A stretch of DNA of 64,000 bases, taken from assembly GCF_019303475.1 (NCBI RefSeq), contig NZ_JABLSI010000004.1:141676-205675 (forward strand), written 5' to 3'. The first letter of the stretch is position 1, and every line of letters starts with the position of its first letter. Source of the stretch: Streptomyces sp. JJ38 (GTDB taxonomy: Bacteria > Actinomycetota > Actinomycetes > Streptomycetales > Streptomycetaceae). Of this stretch, positions 18,167 through 28,045 are shown in pieces. The notes under the pieces are model-generated. The model did not search any database, had not been told where the DNA came from, and was given only the letters and a program-made list of their open reading frames with translations. Position numbers and translations under genes: made by a program.

Positions 18167-19216
18167 GTGCGGACACAAGAGTATGACCAGCCGACGAACG
18201 CCAGGCTGGTTCCCAAGCCCCAACCCATGCCCGCGGCCGAGTGCGTGCCGCCGTCCGCTTCCCGCCGCGGACGGCGGCGCCTCCGGCCGGTCGCCGGGCT
18301 CACCGCGCTGCTGTTGCTGCCGCCCAGCGCCGGCCTGAGCGCCCGCGCCCTGGGCTGGGACGGGCCCATGCCCCTCCCCCAGCTCCTCGCCTTCCTGCCG
18401 TGGTTCCTCGTCCCCGGCTGGATCGCCCTCGCCGTCGCCGTCCTGGCCCGCCGCCCGCTGCTGAGCGGATGGGCGCTGGCCGTCCTGGGCACGACCGCCT
18501 GGTTCCTCCAGCCCTACGGCCCGGCGGTCACGACGCCCTCCGGTGAACCGAGGGCACAGATCCGGGTCCTGAGCGCCAACCTCGAGTTCGGCAACGCCAC
18601 CGGCGGCCTGCTCGACGTCCTGCGCCGGGAGCGACCGCACCTGGTCTCCGTCCAGGAGTGCGACCGGCGCTGCGCCGAGGCCCTGAACACCCCCGGGCTG
18701 CGGCGGGCCTACCCCCACCGCGTCATCCGCGGGAACGAACCGGCCGAGGGCTCAGCCCTGCTCAGCGTCTACCCGCTCAGCGAGGTGGGGCAGATCCCCG
18801 GCCAGCTGTCGATGCCGAGCGCCGTGGCGGACGTGGCGGGCGTGCCCGTGCGGGTTCACGTCGTCCACCCCATGCCGCCGCGCCTCGGCTCCATGGACGC
18901 CTGGGAACGGGACCTGGACGCCGTGCGGCGGGCCGCCGAGCGCCGGGGCACGGCCCGCACCATCGTCGCCGGCGACTTCAACGCCTCCCAGGACCACGCC
19001 GCCTTCCGGGCCATCCTCGACACCGGGCTGCGGGACGCCGCCCGGGGCCTCGGCCACTCCCGGACGCCGACCTGGCCGGCGGCCACCGCGCCACTGCTGG
19101 GCGTCCAGATCGACCACGTCCTGCTGAGCGAGCGGCTCACCCCGGTCGGGGCGCGGTTCCTCGACCTGCCCGGCACCGACCACCGGGCCGTGCTCACCGA
19201 CGTCCAGGTGCGTTGA
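18167..19216 (+). CDS. Membrane-anchored endonuclease/exonuclease/phosphatase-fold protein
   Basis: A 349-residue protein with an N-terminal membrane region of about three hydrophobic helices (GLTALLLLPPSAGLSARAL, LLAFLPWFLVPGWIALAVAV, WALAVLGTTAWFL), then an extracytoplasmic EEP domain. Domain motifs are IRVLSANLEFGNATG, LVSVQECDR (metal-binding Glu), VHVVHP, TIVAGDFNASQDH (catalytic GDFN) and a C-terminal GTDHRAVLTDV. The substrate, nucleic acid or phosphoester, is unknown. The GTG at 18167 follows AGGGA closely; a later start near 18227 is possible. Confidence 0.8.
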   Translation: MRTQEYDQPTNARLVPKPQPMPAAECVPPSASRRGRRRLRPVAGLTALLLLPPSAGLSARALGWDGPMPLPQLLAFLPWFLVPGWIALAVAVLARRPLLSGWALAVLGTTAWFLQPYGPAVTTPSGEPRAQIRVLSANLEFGNATGGLLDVLRRERPHLVSVQECDRRCAEALNTPGLRRAYPHRVIRGNEPAEGSALLSVYPLSEVGQIPGQLSMPSAVADVAGVPVRVHVVHPMPPRLGSMDAWERDLDAVRRAAERRGTARTIVAGDFNASQDHAAFRAILDTGLRDAARGLGHSRTPTWPAATAPLLGVQIDHVLLSERLTPVGARFLDLPGTDHRAVLTDVQVR

Positions 19217-19347
19217 GGCCGACCCACCAGGCCGCCACGGCGGCACACCCGCGGCCGCCGGGAACGGGGCACGGCCGCGAGGCGTTGTACCGGAGGCGGT
19301 GAGGCAAGCCCCGGCCCTTGGCGGCGGGCCACGGAGGAGGAGCGCCG

Positions 19348-20550
19348 ATGAACCTGCTCGACGTGGTACTGCTGCTCGCCGTGGCCTCCTTCGCCGTGGC
19401 CGGCTATCAGCGGGGCCTGGTCACGGCCCTCGTGGCGCTGGCCGGCTTCCTGGGCGGCGCCGTCGTGGGCGTGTGGCTGCTGCCCTTCACCCTCGGCCTC
19501 GTCCAGGAGGGCAGCGGCGCGGCGACGGCGACGGCCGTGCTGACCGTGCTGCTGCCCGCCGGGGCCGGTCACCTGCTCGCCTCCCGGCTCGGCTGGGAAC
19601 TGCGGGATGTCCTGCGCTGGCGTCCGGTGCGCTGGCTGGACGGCGCCGGGGGCGCCCTCGCGAACGCGGTGGCCGTCCTGCTCGTGGGCTGGGTCGCCGC
19701 CAGCGCGCTCGTCGCCTCCCCCTCGCCGGACGTCAGTCAGTCCATCCGCGGCTCGGCGGTCCTGCGCGCCGTGGACGGCCGGATGCCCCAGCAGGCCGCC
19801 ACCTGGTTCAGCCGGGCCACCGAAGCGCTCACCACCGCCGGGTTCCCGCAGGTGTTCAACCCCTTCGAGAGCGAGCCGGTCACCGGAGTGCCCGAGCCGA
19901 CCGGTGACGCCGTCACCGACGCGGCCACCGTCGCCGCGCAGCGCAGCTCGGTCAAGGTGGAGGGTGTGGCCCTCGTGGACGGGCGGCGGCAGGGGCAGGA
20001 GGGCAGCGGATTCGTCTACTCCGAACGCCGGGTGATGACCAACGCCCACGTCGTGGCCGGGGTGGACCGGCCCACCGTGCGGGTCGGCGGGGTGGGCCCG
20101 GCCCTGCGGGCCACCGTCGTCCACTTCGACCCCGACATCGACATCGCCGTGCTGCGGGTGCCCGAGCTGACGGCGCCCGCGCTGGAGTTCACCGCGGAGG
20201 GCTCGCGCGGCGATCCGGCCGTGGTGGCCGGCTACCCGGAGAACGGCGGGCTGGACCTGCGGGCGGCCACGGTGGCCGGGGAGGTGACCGCGCGCGGGCA
20301 GGACATCTACGGCGGCAGCGTCGTCACCCGCGAGGTCTTCCCCCTGCGCGGCACGGTCCGGCCCGGCAACTCCGGCGGCCCGCTCCTCGCTCCGGACGGC
20401 CGGGTCTACGGAATGGTGTTCGCGCGGTCCGTCAGCGATCCGGACACCGGCTACGCGCTCACCGCGGACCAGGTGCGCCGGGCGGCCGAGGCGGGCGACG
20501 CCTCCACGACTCCCGTGGACACCGGCGATCGCGCGGCCCGGATCGGCTGA
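19348..20550 (+). CDS. MarP-like membrane serine protease (CvpA plus trypsin domains)
   Basis: A 400-residue protein. Residues 1-130 hold four hydrophobic helices of CvpA type, as in mycobacterial MarP; after a linker comes a trypsin-like periplasmic domain. The catalytic triad is visible: His near 233 in MTNAHVVAGV, Asp near 264 in FDPDIDIAVLRV, and Ser near 342 in VRPGNSGGPLL. MarP acts in acid and oxidative stress in mycobacteria; the same role here is an inference. GGAGGAGG precedes the ATG at 19348. Confidence 0.88.
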   Translation: MNLLDVVLLLAVASFAVAGYQRGLVTALVALAGFLGGAVVGVWLLPFTLGLVQEGSGAATATAVLTVLLPAGAGHLLASRLGWELRDVLRWRPVRWLDGAGGALANAVAVLLVGWVAASALVASPSPDVSQSIRGSAVLRAVDGRMPQQAATWFSRATEALTTAGFPQVFNPFESEPVTGVPEPTGDAVTDAATVAAQRSSVKVEGVALVDGRRQGQEGSGFVYSERRVMTNAHVVAGVDRPTVRVGGVGPALRATVVHFDPDIDIAVLRVPELTAPALEFTAEGSRGDPAVVAGYPENGGLDLRAATVAGEVTARGQDIYGGSVVTREVFPLRGTVRPGNSGGPLLAPDGRVYGMVFARSVSDPDTGYALTADQVRRAAEAGDASTTPVDTGDRAARIG

Positions 20551-20630
20551 CGGACCGGGCCACCGGACCGGGGCCACCGGGCCAGTGCTGGCGGACCGGC
20601 CGCCGCCGTCGCCCGCCAACGTCGCGGCCG

Positions 20631-22079
20631 TCAGCTGTCGAAGCCCAGGCCCATCCGGTCCAGGGCCCGCAGCCACAGGTTCCGCCGACCGCCGTTCGCG
20701 TCGGCCCTGGCCAGCGACCACTGGGTGAGGCCGATACCCGCCCAGCGCACCGGCTCGGGCGGGAACGGCAGCGGCTTCGTGCGCACCATCTCCAGGGCGG
20801 TCCGCTCGGTGCGCTCCCCGTCCAACAGGTCGAGCATCACCTCGGCGCCGAAGCGCGTGGCGCCGACGCCCAGGCCGGTGTACCCGGCCGCGTAGGCCAG
20901 CCGGCCGCCGTGCGCCGTGCCGAAGAAGGGCGAGAAGCGGGAGCAGGTGTCGATGACCCCGCCCCAGCGGTGGGTGAAGCGCACCCCGGCCAGCTGGGGG
21001 AAGCAGCGGAAGAAGTGCTCGGCGAGGGTCCGGAACGTCTCGGGCCGCTGGTCGTGGTCGGGGTGGATGCGGCTGCCGTAGTGGTAGAGGACGTCGTAGC
21101 CGCCCCACAGGACGCGGTTGTCGGCGGTGAGCCGGAAGTAGTGGAAGTGGTTGGCGCTGTCGCTCAGCCCCTGCCGGTGGTGCCAGCCGATCGCCGCGAG
21201 CTGCTCGGGGCTGAGCGGTTCGGTCATCAGGGCGTAGTCGTAGACGGGGACGACGTAGGGGCGCACCCGGCGCACCAGGGAGGGGAAGGCGTTGGTGCCG
21301 AGCGCGATCCGGCGGGCCCGCACCCGCCCGTAGGGCGTACGGACGCCGACGTGCTCGGCGTCGCCTGCCAGCGCCTTTGCCGGGGTGTGCTCGTAGAGGC
21401 GGACGCCCGCCTCCTCGCAGGCGCGGCGCAGGCCCCAGGCGAGCCGGGCGGGGTGCAGCATGGCGACGCCGTCGTGGTTCCACAGCCCGGCGAGGAACGT
21501 CGGGGAGTCGATCTCGGCGCGGACGGCCTCCCGGTCGAGGAAGGTGTACCTGCCGAGCCCGAGCCGTTCGGCCTCGGCGGCGGTCTCGCGCAGTTCGGCG
21601 ACCTGGTGGGGTTCGGTGGCGAGGTCGATCTCCCCCGTGCGCTCGAAGTCGCAGTCGATGCCGTAGCGTTCGACGGCCTCCGCGATGGCGTCGAGGTTGG
21701 CCAGGCCGAGCTTCTCCAGGGTCTCGATCTCCGCGGGCCAGCGGGCGGCCCCGTTGGCGAGGCCGTGGGTGAGGGACGCTGCGCAGAAGCCGCCGTTGCG
21801 GCCGGAGGCGGCCCAGGCGGTCTCCCGGGCCTCGATGAGGACGACGTCGCGGTCCGGGTCCCGTTCCTTGGCGAGCAGCGCGGTCCACAGTCCGCTGTAT
21901 CCGGCGCCGACGACGAGCAGGTCGCAGCGCTCGTCCCCGACGAGAGCGGGGGCGGTGGCCGGGCGGTGCTCGGGGTCGTCCAGCCAGAAGGGCAGGGGAC
22001 GGGCACCGGCCAGCGAGCGCAGGGCAGCGCGCTCGGCGGGGTCGGTGGCGGCCGCGACGGCGGCCCGGCGGCGGGTCAT
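20631..22079 (-). CDS. FAD-dependent amine oxidoreductase (PuuB/OrdL-like)
   Basis: A 482-residue DAO-family flavoenzyme with the dinucleotide motif LLVVGAGYSGLWTALLAKER near residue 55 and the PuuB-type block WAASGRNGGFCAASLTHGLANG. The C-terminal FAD contact is YAAGYTGLGVGATRFGAEV. Last in the potDABC operon, it overlaps potC by 4 nt, which points to oxidation of imported polyamines or their gamma-glutamyl derivatives. AGGAGG precedes the ATG at 22079. No gamma-glutamylputrescine synthetase is in the window, so the exact substrate is open. Confidence 0.82.
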   Translation of the reverse strand: MTRRRAAVAAATDPAERAALRSLAGARPLPFWLDDPEHRPATAPALVGDERCDLLVVGAGYSGLWTALLAKERDPDRDVVLIEARETAWAASGRNGGFCAASLTHGLANGAARWPAEIETLEKLGLANLDAIAEAVERYGIDCDFERTGEIDLATEPHQVAELRETAAEAERLGLGRYTFLDREAVRAEIDSPTFLAGLWNHDGVAMLHPARLAWGLRRACEEAGVRLYEHTPAKALAGDAEHVGVRTPYGRVRARRIALGTNAFPSLVRRVRPYVVPVYDYALMTEPLSPEQLAAIGWHHRQGLSDSANHFHYFRLTADNRVLWGGYDVLYHYGSRIHPDHDQRPETFRTLAEHFFRCFPQLAGVRFTHRWGGVIDTCSRFSPFFGTAHGGRLAYAAGYTGLGVGATRFGAEVMLDLLDGERTERTALEMVRTKPLPFPPEPVRWAGIGLTQWSLARADANGGRRNLWLRALDRMGLGFDS

Positions 22080-22912
22080 GGGGTCCTCCTGCGGCGGTTG
22101 GCGGCGAGCTGTCCGGCCAGCACGATGCCGACGGCGAGGACGAACATCGCCGTGCCGATCACGTTGACCTGGACGGGCAGGCCGCGCTGGGCGGCGCCCC
22201 ACACGAACATCGGGAAGGTGACGGTGGAGGGGCCGGAGTTGAACTGGGTGACGATGAAGTCGTCGAAGGACAGGGCGAAGCTGAGGAGCGCTCCGGCCGC
22301 GATGCCGGGGGCGGCGAGCGGCAGGGTGACACGCAGGAAGGTCTGCACGGGCCCGGCGTACAGGTCGCGGGCGGCCTCCTCCAGCCGGGGGTCCATGCTC
22401 GCCACCCGGGCCTTGACCGCCACGATGACGAAGCTCAGGCAGAACATGACGTGGGCGATGAGGATGGTGGTGAAGCCGAACTCGAAGCGCATGTTGAGGA
22501 AGAGCGTGCCGAGCGAGGCGGCCATCACGACCTCGGGCATCGCCATGGGCAGGAAGATGAGCCCGCTGGCCACGCCCCGGCCGCGGAAGCGGTGCCGGGC
22601 GAGGGCGAAGGCGGCCAGGGTGCCGAAGAGCGTGGCTCCGAGGGTGGCGAGCGCGGCGATCTGCAGGCTGAGGGCGAGGGAGCCGCACATGTCGGCGACG
22701 GCGCAGGGGTCGGTCCAGGCGTCCGTGGAGAAGGTGCGCCACTCGTAGTTGAAGCGGCCCGCGGGCTTGTTGAACGAGAACAGCAGCACCACGAGGTTGG
22801 GCAGCAGCAGATAGCACAGGGTCGCCGCGCCGGCGAGGACGACGGCGTTGCGGCGCAGCCAGCGCAGCGGCGCGGGCCGGCGGCGCACGGGGCGCGGGGC
22901 GGTGGTGGCCAT
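22076..22912 (-). CDS. potC: Polyamine-type ABC transporter permease (PotC-like)
   Basis: A 278-residue inner-membrane permease with about six helices and the EAA loop EEAARDLYAGPVQTFLRVTLPLAAPG that docks to the ATPase. The order potD-potA-potB-potC matches spermidine/putrescine transporters. It overlaps potB (TGATG) and the oxidoreductase gene (ATGA). Confidence 0.88.
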   Translation of the reverse strand: MATTAPRPVRRRPAPLRWLRRNAVVLAGAATLCYLLLPNLVVLLFSFNKPAGRFNYEWRTFSTDAWTDPCAVADMCGSLALSLQIAALATLGATLFGTLAAFALARHRFRGRGVASGLIFLPMAMPEVVMAASLGTLFLNMRFEFGFTTILIAHVMFCLSFVIVAVKARVASMDPRLEEAARDLYAGPVQTFLRVTLPLAAPGIAAGALLSFALSFDDFIVTQFNSGPSTVTFPMFVWGAAQRGLPVQVNVIGTAMFVLAVGIVLAGQLAANRRRRTP

Positions 22913-23841
22913 CAGACCAGCTCCTCCGTTCCGGCCTTGCGCATGTAGACGCTGACCATGATCAGGATGAGAGCCATGAGCAGGAAGGACATGGCGGCGG
23001 CGGTGGGGTAGTCCAGGACGTTGAGGAACTGCTTCTGGATCGCGTTGCCCACCATCTGTTCCGAGGGGGAGCCGAGGAGTTGGGCGTTGATGTAGTCGCC
23101 GGAGGCCGGGATGAACGTGAGCAGGGTCCCGGCGACGACACCGGGGAGCGAGAGCGGGAAGGTGACCCGGCGGAAGGTGGTGGCCGGGCGGGCGTAGAGG
23201 TCGCGGGCGGCCTCGTGCAGGGACGGGTCGACGCGTTCGAGGGAGGCGTAGAGGGGGAGGATCATGAACGGCAGGAAGTTGTACGTCAGTCCGCACACGA
23301 CGGCCAGGGGGGTGGCCAGGACGCGGTCGGTCCCGGTCAGCCCGAGCCAGGCGGTGACGTCGAGGACGTGCAGCGCTTCCAGGGCGCCGACGACGGGGCC
23401 GCCGTCGGAGAGGATCGTCTTCCAGGCGAGGGTGCGGATGAGGAAACTGGTGAAGAACGGCGCGATGACCATGACCAGCAGCACGTTGCGCCAGCGCCCG
23501 GCGCGGAAGGCCAGCAGGTAGGCCAGGGGGTAGCCGATCACGAGGCAGAGCGCGGTGGCGGTGGCCGCGTAGCCGAAGGAGCGCAGGAAGTGCTCGCCGT
23601 AGTCCCGCAGGGCCTCCCAGTAGGTGGCGAAGTGCCAGGTGACGCGGTAGCCCTCCTCCAGGGAGCCGGTCTGCACGGAGGTGGAGGCCTGGTAGACGAG
23701 GGGGGCGACGAAGAACAGGGCGAGCCACAGGGCGGCCGGGAGCAGCAGCCAGTAGGGCGTGAGTCCGCGGCGCGGGGTGCGGGCCGGGAGCTCGGGCGGG
23801 GCCTTCGGCCGCTCGGTGGGGGCGGTGGCCAGAGCCGTCAT
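22912..23841 (-). CDS. potB: Polyamine-type ABC transporter permease (PotB-like)
   Basis: A 309-residue permease with a Pro-rich cytoplasmic N-terminus, six hydrophobic segments and the EAA loop HEAARDLYARPATTFRRVTFPLSLPG. It has the PotB-type IPASGDYINAQLLG before the last helices. It overlaps potA by 4 nt (ATGA). Confidence 0.88.
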   Translation of the reverse strand: MTALATAPTERPKAPPELPARTPRRGLTPYWLLLPAALWLALFFVAPLVYQASTSVQTGSLEEGYRVTWHFATYWEALRDYGEHFLRSFGYAATATALCLVIGYPLAYLLAFRAGRWRNVLLVMVIAPFFTSFLIRTLAWKTILSDGGPVVGALEALHVLDVTAWLGLTGTDRVLATPLAVVCGLTYNFLPFMILPLYASLERVDPSLHEAARDLYARPATTFRRVTFPLSLPGVVAGTLLTFIPASGDYINAQLLGSPSEQMVGNAIQKQFLNVLDYPTAAAMSFLLMALILIMVSVYMRKAGTEELV

Positions 23842-24995
23842 GCCGCCTCCTCGTCGGCGTCGGCGGGCCGCGCAGCCCGCCCGGACGCGGCGTCGGCTCC
23901 GATGCCGAAGGTGTGGGCCGGGCTCCAGTGCGCGACGACCTCGGCGCCGGGGACGAGCCGGGGGTCGCGCTCGATGTTCTGCTGGTAGACGGCGAGTTCC
24001 GGGCAGCCGGGCACCTCGACGACGTACTGGACCGAGACGCCGAGATAGCTGGCCTCGGCGATGCGGCCGGTGAGCTGGTTGCGCTCGGCGGGGACGGCGT
24101 CAGCGGCGCTCTCCGCGCTGCCCCCGTCGACCGGCGTGAGGGCGATCTTCTCCGGCCGGACGCCGACGAGCAGCCGCCGCGCGGCCTCGGAGCCCTCGGG
24201 GAGGCGGGCGGCGGGCAGGCGGAGCGGCTGGCCCACGGCCTTGACCCGGGCCTCGGTCACGCCCACCGAGAGCACCTCGGCCTCGATGAGGTTGGAGGTG
24301 CCCAGGAAGTTCGCGACGAAGGCGGTCCGCGGGCTCTCGTAGAGCCCGGCGGGGGTGTCCAGTTGCTCGACCCGCCCGCCGTTCATCACGGCGACGGTGT
24401 CGGCCATCGCCATGGCCTCCTCCTGGTCGTGCGTGACGTGCACGAAGGTGATGCCGACCTCGGTCTGGATGCGCTTGAGTTCGAGCTGCATCCGGCGGCG
24501 CAGCTTGAGGTCGAGCGCGCCCAGCGGCTCGTCCAGGAGCAGCACCTGCGGCTTGTTGATCAGGGCCCGGGCGAGGGCGACGCGCTGCTGCTGGCCGCCG
24601 GAGAGCTGGCGGGGCCTGCGGCGGGCGAGGTGACCGAGCTGGACGAGGTCGAGCATCTCCGCCACCTGCCTGCCCACGGACCTCACACCGCGGCGGCGCA
24701 GCCCGAAGGCGATGTTGTCGCGGACATCGAGGTGGGGGAAGAGGGCGTAGCTCTGGAAGACGGTGTTGACCGGGCGCCGGTGGGCCGGCTGGTGGGTGAT
24801 GTCGGTGCCGTCGAGCACGATGGACCCCGCGCTGGGGTCCTCCAGCCCGGCGATCATGCGCAGGGTCGTCGTCTTGCCGCAGCCGGAGGCACCGAGGAGC
24901 GCGAAGAACGAGCCCTCCGGGACGGTGAGGTCGAGGGGGTGGACGGCGGTGAAGTCACCGAAGGTCTTGGTGAGCCCGGTGAGCTGGATCGTCAT
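23838..24995 (-). CDS. potA: Polyamine-type ABC transporter ATPase (PotA-like)
   Basis: A 385-residue ATPase with Walker [10 protein letters not shown] near residue 35, signature [15 protein letters not shown], Walker [13 protein letters not shown] and the switch His in [15 protein letters not shown]-terminal TOBE region follows, containing [12 protein letters not shown]. It is 21 nt downstream of potD and overlaps potB. Confidence 0.92.
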   Translation of the reverse strand: MTIQLTGLTKTFGDFTAVHPLDLTVPEGSFFALLGASGCGKTTTLRMIAGLEDPSAGSIVLDGTDITHQPAHRRPVNTVFQSYALFPHLDVRDNIAFGLRRRGVRSVGRQVAEMLDLVQLGHLARRRPRQLSGGQQQRVALARALINKPQVLLLDEPLGALDLKLRRRMQLELKRIQTEVGITFVHVTHDQEEAMAMADTVAVMNGGRVEQLDTPAGLYESPRTAFVANFLGTSNLIEAEVLSVGVTEARVKAVGQPLRLPAARLPEGSEAARRLLVGVRPEKIALTPVDGGSAESAADAVPAERNQLTGRIAEASYLGVSVQYVVEVPGCPELAVYQQNIERDPRLVPGAEVVAHWSPAHTFGIGADAASGRAARPADADEEAA

Positions 24996-25016
24996 GGTGT
25001 GTTCTCCCCGGTCCTC

Positions 25017-26255
25017 TCAGGCGCCGATGAGGTCGGCGAACCGGCCTTCGTAGCGCTCCTCTTCCGTCGCGCTGAGCGGCCGGAAGTTGTGGCCCCGGGC
25101 GATCATGTCCTCGTCCGGGAAGATGAGGGGGTTCTCCGCGAGGTCCGGGGCGATGCGCTCCATCTCCTGCCGGGCACCGGCGACGGGGCAGATGTAGTTC
25201 ACCCAGGCGGCGAGTTCGGCGGCGACCTTCGGCTGGTAGTAGTGGTCGATGAAGGCCTCGGCGTTGGCGCGGTGCCGGGCGCGGGCGGGAACGAGCAGGT
25301 CGTCCGTGCCGAAGAGGTAGCCGGACTCGGGCAGGTGGAACTCGATGTCGGGGTTGTCCATGCGGAGTTGCACGATGTCGCCCGCCCACGCGACACAGGC
25401 GGCGATGTCGCCCCTGCTGAGCCCGTCCAGGTAGTCGTTGCCGGTGAAGCGGCGTATCTGGCCCCGGTCGACGGCCTTCTGGACGGCGTCGATGGCGGCG
25501 TCGAAGTCGTCGTCGGTGAAGGTCTCGGAGTCGGCGCCCATGCCGAGCATGACCAGGCCCATGGTGTCGTGCATCTCCGTCAGCAGCGAGACGCGGCCCT
25601 TCAGCTTCGGGTCGGTCAGCAGCTGTTCGGTGCTGGTGACCTTGCGTCCTCCGGTGGCCTTGCGGTTGTAGGCGACGACGGCCGCGGTACCGGCCCAGGG
25701 ATAGCTGTACTGCCGTCCGGGGTCGTGCAAGGCCGTGCGGAACCGGTTCTCCAGGTGCGTCACCGCGTTCGGCAGGTTGGCCGCGTCGAGGCGCTGGGCC
25801 CAGCCGTGGCTGATCAGGCGCCCGGCCATCCAGTCGGAGAGGCAGACGAGGTCGCGGCCGGTGTCCTTGCCCGCGGCGAGCTGGGGTTTGATCTTGCTGT
25901 AGAACTCGTTGTTGTCGTTGACGTCCTCGATGTACTTGACCTTGATGCCCGTCTGACGCTCGAAGGCCCGCAGGGTGGGCCGGTCGTGCTCGTCGTCCTC
26001 GGCGACGTCGATGTAGAGGGGCCAGTTGGAGAAGGTGAGCTCCTTCTCCTCGGCCGAGTGGTCCTCGCTGCGCTGCGACTCGCCCTGCTTACCGGTCTGG
26101 GCGGGCGGGATGCCGCAGGCGGTGAGGGCGGCGCCGCCGGCCGCGAGGGCTCCGGTGCGCAGCAGCCGTCTGCGGGTCATCGCGGCGCGGCCGGTGGTCA
26201 GGCTGCGCCGCCAGGCCTTGCGGACGGGGGCGGGCAGGTCGTCGAAGAGCTCCAC
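25017..26255 (-). CDS. potD: Polyamine-binding lipoprotein (PotD-like), Tat type
   Basis: A 412-residue solute-binding protein. After a short N-terminal stretch comes a twin-arginine signal, TRRRLLRTGALAAGGAALTACG, with a lipobox Cys; export by Tat as a lipoprotein is inferred. The mature part has LTFSNWPLYIDV, FERQTGIKVKYIEDVNDNNEF and YPWAGTAAVVAYN, typical of spermidine/putrescine-binding proteins. The GTG at 26255 follows AGGAGG by 4 nt; an internal ATG directly before the twin arginines is the alternative. Confidence 0.88.
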   Translation of the reverse strand: MELFDDLPAPVRKAWRRSLTTGRAAMTRRRLLRTGALAAGGAALTACGIPPAQTGKQGESQRSEDHSAEEKELTFSNWPLYIDVAEDDEHDRPTLRAFERQTGIKVKYIEDVNDNNEFYSKIKPQLAAGKDTGRDLVCLSDWMAGRLISHGWAQRLDAANLPNAVTHLENRFRTALHDPGRQYSYPWAGTAAVVAYNRKATGGRKVTSTEQLLTDPKLKGRVSLLTEMHDTMGLVMLGMGADSETFTDDDFDAAIDAVQKAVDRGQIRRFTGNDYLDGLSRGDIAACVAWAGDIVQLRMDNPDIEFHLPESGYLFGTDDLLVPARARHRANAEAFIDHYYQPKVAAELAAWVNYICPVAGARQEMERIAPDLAENPLIFPDEDMIARGHNFRPLSATEEERYEGRFADLIGA

Positions 26256-26365
26256 GGAGCCTCCTGGGGGTGCGGGTGAGCGACGGGGCGCTGGGGATGG
26301 GGTGAGAGGGGGCGCCGGCCCGGTGGGGACGGGACGCGGCGGGAGCGGGAAGGGGAGGCGCGGCC

Positions 26366-27880
26366 TCAGAGTGCGAAGACGGTGCGGTGCCAGTCCTTGC
26401 GCGCCACCCCGGTGTTGTCCGACATGACGTGCTTGACCTGGGTGTACTCCTCGAACGAGTAGGCCGACATGTCCTTGCCGTAGCCGGAGGCGCGGTAGCC
26501 GCCGTGCGGCATCTCGCTGATGATCGGGATGTGGTCGTTGACCCACACGCAGCCCGCGCGGATTTCGCGCCCGGCCCGGCCGGTGCGGTAGACGTCCCGG
26601 CTCCACACGGAGGCGGCGAGCCCGTACGGGGTGTCGTTGGCCAGGGCGAGGCCCTCGTCGTCGGCGTCGAAGGGCGAGACGGTGAGGACGGGGCCGAAGA
26701 CCTCGTGCTGGACGATCTCGCTGTCCTGCGCCGCCCCGGTGACCAGGGTGGGCAGGTAGTAGGCCCCCTCCGCCAGGGCGCCGCCCGGCGCGCACCCCCC
26801 GGTGACGACGGTGGCGTGGGCGCGGGCCCGGTCGACGATGGCGGCGACGCGGTCGCGGTGGGTGTGGGAGACGAGGGGGCCGAGGTCGGTGTCCGGGTCG
26901 AAGGGGTCGCCGACGGTGAGGGAGGCCATGAGGTCCGCGACACCGCTGACGAACGCCTCGTACAGGGGCCGCTGGACGTAGGCGCGGGTGGCGGCGGTGC
27001 AGTCCTGCCCGGTGTTGATGAGCGCCCCGGCCACGGCCCCGTGGACGGCGGCCTCCAGGTCCGCGTCGTCGAAGACGAGGAAGGGCGCCTTGCCGCCGAG
27101 TTCCAGGTGCAGCCGCTTGACGCCCTCCGTCGCGGTGCGCGCGACCCGTCGGCCGACGGCCGTGGACCCGGTGAAGGAGACCATCGCGACGCCCGGGTGC
27201 CCGACGAGGTGCGCCCCGGCGTCCGGACCGGTCCCGCAGACGATGTTGACCACGCCGTCCGGCAGCCCGGCCTCGGTGGCCGCCTCGGCGAACATCAGCG
27301 AGGTCAGGGGGGTCAGCTCCGAGGGCTTCAGGACGATCGTGTTGCCCGCGGCGACGGCGGGCAGGATCTTCCACGCGGCCATCTGGAGCGGGTAGTTCCA
27401 TGGTGCGATCGAGCCGATGACGCCGAGGGGCTCACGGCGGACGGCGGAGGTGTGGTCGCCGCTGTACTCGGCCGCGGCGAGGCCGTCGAGGCGTCGGGCG
27501 GCGCCGGCGAAGAAGGCGACGTTGTCGATCGAGCCGGGGACGTCGAACTCCCGGGACAGCCGCAGGGGCTTGCCGCACTGCAGGGACTCGGCCCAAACGA
27601 GCTCCTCCGCCCGGCCGTCGAGCGCGGCCTTGAACCGGTACAGCGCCTCGGAACGGTCCGCCGGGGTGGCGCCCGCCCACGCGGGCAGCGCCCGCTCGGC
27701 GGCACGGACGGCGGCGTCGACGTCGGCGGGGCCCGCGAGCTCGTACTCGAGGACGGCCTTGCCGGTCGCGGGGTCGGTGACGGTCTGCCGACGCCCCGAG
27801 GTACCGGGGCGGAGCCGCCCGGCGAGGTACTGGCTTCCTTCCGCGAACCGTGCGGACACGTCGGGGGGCAAGGCGGCCAT
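26366..27880 (-). CDS. Gamma-aminobutyraldehyde dehydrogenase-type ALDH
   Basis: A 504-residue NAD-dependent aldehyde dehydrogenase. It has the cofactor site GSIAPWNYPLQMAAWK, the general-base Glu in LELGGKAPFLVF and the nucleophile Cys in NTGQDCTAATRAYV. The aromatic and small residues around Cys resemble enzymes that oxidise 4-aminobutanal. In this operon it would turn the aldehyde from putrescine into GABA. Betaine aldehyde is an alternative substrate. Confidence 0.85.
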   Translation of the reverse strand: MAALPPDVSARFAEGSQYLAGRLRPGTSGRRQTVTDPATGKAVLEYELAGPADVDAAVRAAERALPAWAGATPADRSEALYRFKAALDGRAEELVWAESLQCGKPLRLSREFDVPGSIDNVAFFAGAARRLDGLAAAEYSGDHTSAVRREPLGVIGSIAPWNYPLQMAAWKILPAVAAGNTIVLKPSELTPLTSLMFAEAATEAGLPDGVVNIVCGTGPDAGAHLVGHPGVAMVSFTGSTAVGRRVARTATEGVKRLHLELGGKAPFLVFDDADLEAAVHGAVAGALINTGQDCTAATRAYVQRPLYEAFVSGVADLMASLTVGDPFDPDTDLGPLVSHTHRDRVAAIVDRARAHATVVTGGCAPGGALAEGAYYLPTLVTGAAQDSEIVQHEVFGPVLTVSPFDADDEGLALANDTPYGLAASVWSRDVYRTGRAGREIRAGCVWVNDHIPIISEMPHGGYRASGYGKDMSAYSFEEYTQVKHVMSDNTGVARKDWHRTVFAL

Positions 27881-27981
27881 CAGTTCTCCGTTTCGGGTGT
27901 GCGCGTGTGGCGTGAGCCGACGGATGAACGCCGATACTGACAGTGGAATGCCAGGCCGACAAGGGATTCCGTCGTAGATTT

Positions 27982-27997
27982 TTCGTTCCCCAACGAA
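27982..27997 (-). promoter_or_regulatory. Inverted repeat TTCGTT-N4-AACGAA
   Basis: Perfect 6-bp arms around CCCC, in an AT-richer patch about 100 nt before the aldehyde dehydrogenase ATG at 27880 and 49 nt after the aminotransferase stop. It suggests a second, regulated promoter for the downstream half of the operon. Confidence 0.5.
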
Positions 27998-28045
27998 TTC
28001 GGTGAACTTGCGGGGACTGCGCCCGTGCGGGTCGGCGGTCTGGGC

